Below the pieces are notes generated by a model. It saw nothing but the letters and a program-made list of their open reading frames with translations. It did not search any database and was not told the DNA's origin. This document shows positions 13,816 through 15,348 of a stretch of DNA of 15,348 nucleotides, in pieces. Source of the stretch: Porticoccaceae bacterium (GTDB lineage Bacteria > Pseudomonadota > Gammaproteobacteria > Pseudomonadales > Porticoccaceae); the NCBI GenBank assembly GCA_019090225.1, contig JAHRWI010000071.1, positions 1 through 15,348 of the forward strand. The letters run 5' to 3'. Both the position numbers and the translations under genes were made by a program. Numbering within the stretch: the stretch's first letter is position 1; every line of letters begins with the position of its first letter.

Positions 13816-15348
13816 TTGCGTAACAAATTAAGCGATTTATCTCGATTTCATAAAAAAATCATTCTTCTCGGGTTTGATTTCATTGCTTTGTGGTTCGTTT
13901 TACTACTAGCCTATTTTGTGCGACTTGGTTCTTTTGCGGACATTGCCCCTTTTGGCTCTCATACTTCTATTTTCGTATTGGCTCCACTGACCTCTGTGGT
14001 GGCATGCTATTACCTTGGGATTTACAATATAGTTACTCGCTTTACCGGCCCGGAAATTCTTGGGTCCTTTGTCAGGGCAATGATAGCGGGGTTGGCTCTA
14101 TTCTTTTTGACATTATTTCTGTTGCCTGACGCAGCTATCGTTCCAAGATCTGTGCCCATAATTTACCTGTCTTTTGGCATTTTTACACTGACCACGAGCC
14201 GTTACCTAACCGGTTTATGGTTGCGCGGCAATTCGCTCACCTTTCTCGCCTCCCTCATGATGGGTAATAGCAGCAACCATCATAAACAGGGCTCACCCAC
14301 CGCCATCTATGGTTCTGGTGCAGCGGGTAGGCAGGTATGCGGCGCGCTCTCAAAAGGCCTCAAATACCAACCCGTTGCCTATATTGATGATGACACCACC
14401 AAGCACGGCACAACGATAGCGGGACTAAAAATCTTCTCGCCACATCAAATCCCTAGTCTGATTAAAAAAGACAAAATAGAAAAAATACTGCTAGCGGTGC
14501 CGTCTGCCAATATCAAACGCAGAAAACAAATCATCGACACGCTCACTCAATACAACCTGCACATCATTACCATGCCAGGGCTTGAGGAGGTTGCCGAAGG
14601 GCGGGTATCACTTGAAGAAGTACGAGATGTCAGTGTCGAAGAAATTCTGGGCCGAACACCCATAGCTCCAAAACAGGAGCTACTCACACCCCATATAAGG
14701 GACAAAAACGTGCTCGTAACTGGGGCTGGCGGCTCGATAGGCTCCGAACTGTGTCGCCAAATCATCAAGCAACAACCCACCTCACTTATCCTCTTTGAAA
14801 ACTCAGAGGTCAACCTTTACAAAATATATACAGAAATAGAGACGATATGCAGCAATACCGATACTGCAACTATTATTTACCCCGTACTAGGCTCAGTCGC
14901 CAGGTCGGCAACCATAGGCCCTGTGATCGAAAATTTCAAAATCCACACGGTCTACCATGCAGCCGCCTATAAGCATGTGCCCCTGGTTGAATACAATAGC
15001 GATGCCGCCTTTGCCAACAACATCTTGGGAACACTCTATACCGCCGAGGCAGCAATATTAGGCGGCGTAGAAAAATTCGTATTGGTGTCGACCGACAAGG
15101 CCGTGCGCCCCACAAATTTTATGGGTGCCACTAAAAGAATGGCCGAACTGATACTACAAGCATTAAACAATGAGCAATCGGTTCAACTGGCTGAACCCTA
15201 TCGCTTCGACATGCCCTGTGATACACCCGTTATTAACAATACCAAATTCACCATGGTGCGCTTTGGCAATGTGCTCGAATCATCCGGCTCGGTTGTACCA
15301 AAGTTCAGGCAGCAAATCAGCGATGGCGGCCCTATTACCGTTACCCAC
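13816..15348 (+). CDS. FlaA1/CapD-type nucleotide-sugar dehydratase, 3' truncated by window
   Basis: This long-form polysaccharide biosynthesis protein is incomplete: 511 codons are open to the window edge. It begins with four membrane helices (about 15-35, 48-66, 80-105, 112-130). A CoA-binding-like Rossmann domain follows (about 155-270, AIYGSGAAGRQVCGAL). Then comes a short-chain dehydrogenase/epimerase domain with NAD(P) motif VTGAGGSIGSE (about 301-311), YHAAAYKHVPLVE, and STDKAV with the Met-x-x-x-Lys catalytic pair in MGATKR (Met436, Lys440), as usual for this family where Met replaces Tyr. Family members catalyse C4,C6 dehydration (and C5 epimerisation in some) of UDP-GlcNAc-type sugars, giving precursors for rare amino sugars. 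The start is TTG 13816: no ATG or GTG lies between it and the in-frame TAG at 13777-13779. It presumably supplies a sugar for the polymer made by the neighbouring genes. Confidence 0.93.
   Translation, partial: MRNKLSDLSRFHKKIILLGFDFIALWFVLLLAYFVRLGSFADIAPFGSHTSIFVLAPLTSVVACYYLGIYNIVTRFTGPEILGSFVRAMIAGLALFFLTLFLLPDAAIVPRSVPIIYLSFGIFTLTTSRYLTGLWLRGNSLTFLASLMMGNSSNHHKQGSPTAIYGSGAAGRQVCGALSKGLKYQPVAYIDDDTTKHGTTIAGLKIFSPHQIPSLIKKDKIEKILLAVPSANIKRRKQIIDTLTQYNLHIITMPGLEEVAEGRVSLEEVRDVSVEEILGRTPIAPKQELLTPHIRDKNVLVTGAGGSIGSELCRQIIKQQPTSLILFENSEVNLYKIYTEIETICSNTDTATIIYPVLGSVARSATIGPVIENFKIHTVYHAAAYKHVPLVEYNSDAAFANNILGTLYTAEAAILGGVEKFVLVSTDKAVRPTNFMGATKRMAELILQALNNEQSVQLAEPYRFDMPCDTPVINNTKFTMVRFGNVLESSGSVVPKFRQQISDGGPITVTH

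Noticed and set aside
14547..14813. Minus-strand frame of 88 codons near the right end
   Set aside because: It is fully inside the dehydratase gene and Ser/Thr-rich in the way typical of antisense frames.
1..15348. CRISPR array, toxin-antitoxin pair or phage defence system
   Set aside because: No regularly spaced direct repeats, cas genes or paired small toxin/antitoxin frames were seen; the hexamer array has no spacers.

Overview
The window looks like chromosomal DNA from a marine-type gammaproteobacterium. The inference rests on a TetR regulator coupled to a DUF1285 protein, a six-segment potassium channel, and above all an exopolysaccharide locus laid out like the Vibrio vps-II cluster. 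I cannot name the genus. The first ~900 bases are visibly more AT-rich than the rest and carry orphan small genes, suggesting acquired or accessory DNA.

Layout. 1-920: the 3' end of an unidentified (possibly nucleotidyltransferase-like) gene, then a small membrane-protein gene split by a frameshift at a T7 run. 993-1811 (-): a potassium channel. 1837-1896: a hexanucleotide tandem repeat. 2082-3310 (+): a TetR regulator with no ordinary start codon, translationally coupled to a DUF1285 protein. 3453-4825 (+): a secreted M20 metallopeptidase broken by one frameshift. 4826-5836: a degraded kilobase with hypothetical ORFs, a transposase N-terminal fragment and a hairpin.

5837-11568 (-): the main system, a capsule/exopolysaccharide export operon. 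Reading 5'->3' on the minus strand it holds a 66-residue Gly/Pro-rich small protein, an outer-membrane beta-barrel protein, a short polysaccharide export (OPX/Wza-like) protein, a Wzc-like co-polymerase with fused tyrosine kinase, a PHP-type tyrosine phosphatase, and a VpsP-like membrane-anchored protein. A strong intrinsic terminator lies inside the operon between the beta-barrel and export genes. Across a 284-base divergent intergenic region, 11862-13217 (+) encodes an O-antigen ligase/polymerase-type membrane protein. Tail-to-tail with it is a previously open-looking stretch that I read as a VanZ/VpsQ-like pseudogene (13225-13618, -). From 13816 (+) to the window edge runs a FlaA1/CapD-type nucleotide-sugar dehydratase, cut off by the window end.

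How the parts fit: the dehydratase would make a modified sugar nucleotide, the O-antigen-ligase-family protein would polymerise or ligate repeat units, the Wzc-like kinase and PHP phosphatase would form a phosphorylation switch controlling chain length and export, and the OPX and beta-barrel proteins would move polymer across the envelope. The window also has an unusual density of gene lesions (T7 frameshift, missing TetR start, M20 frameshift, triply damaged VanZ gene, truncated transposase). This means real gene decay, homopolymer sequencing error, or both. I do not see a wholly new system. The most original items are the VanZ relic, the intra-operon terminator and the small leader protein of the export operon.
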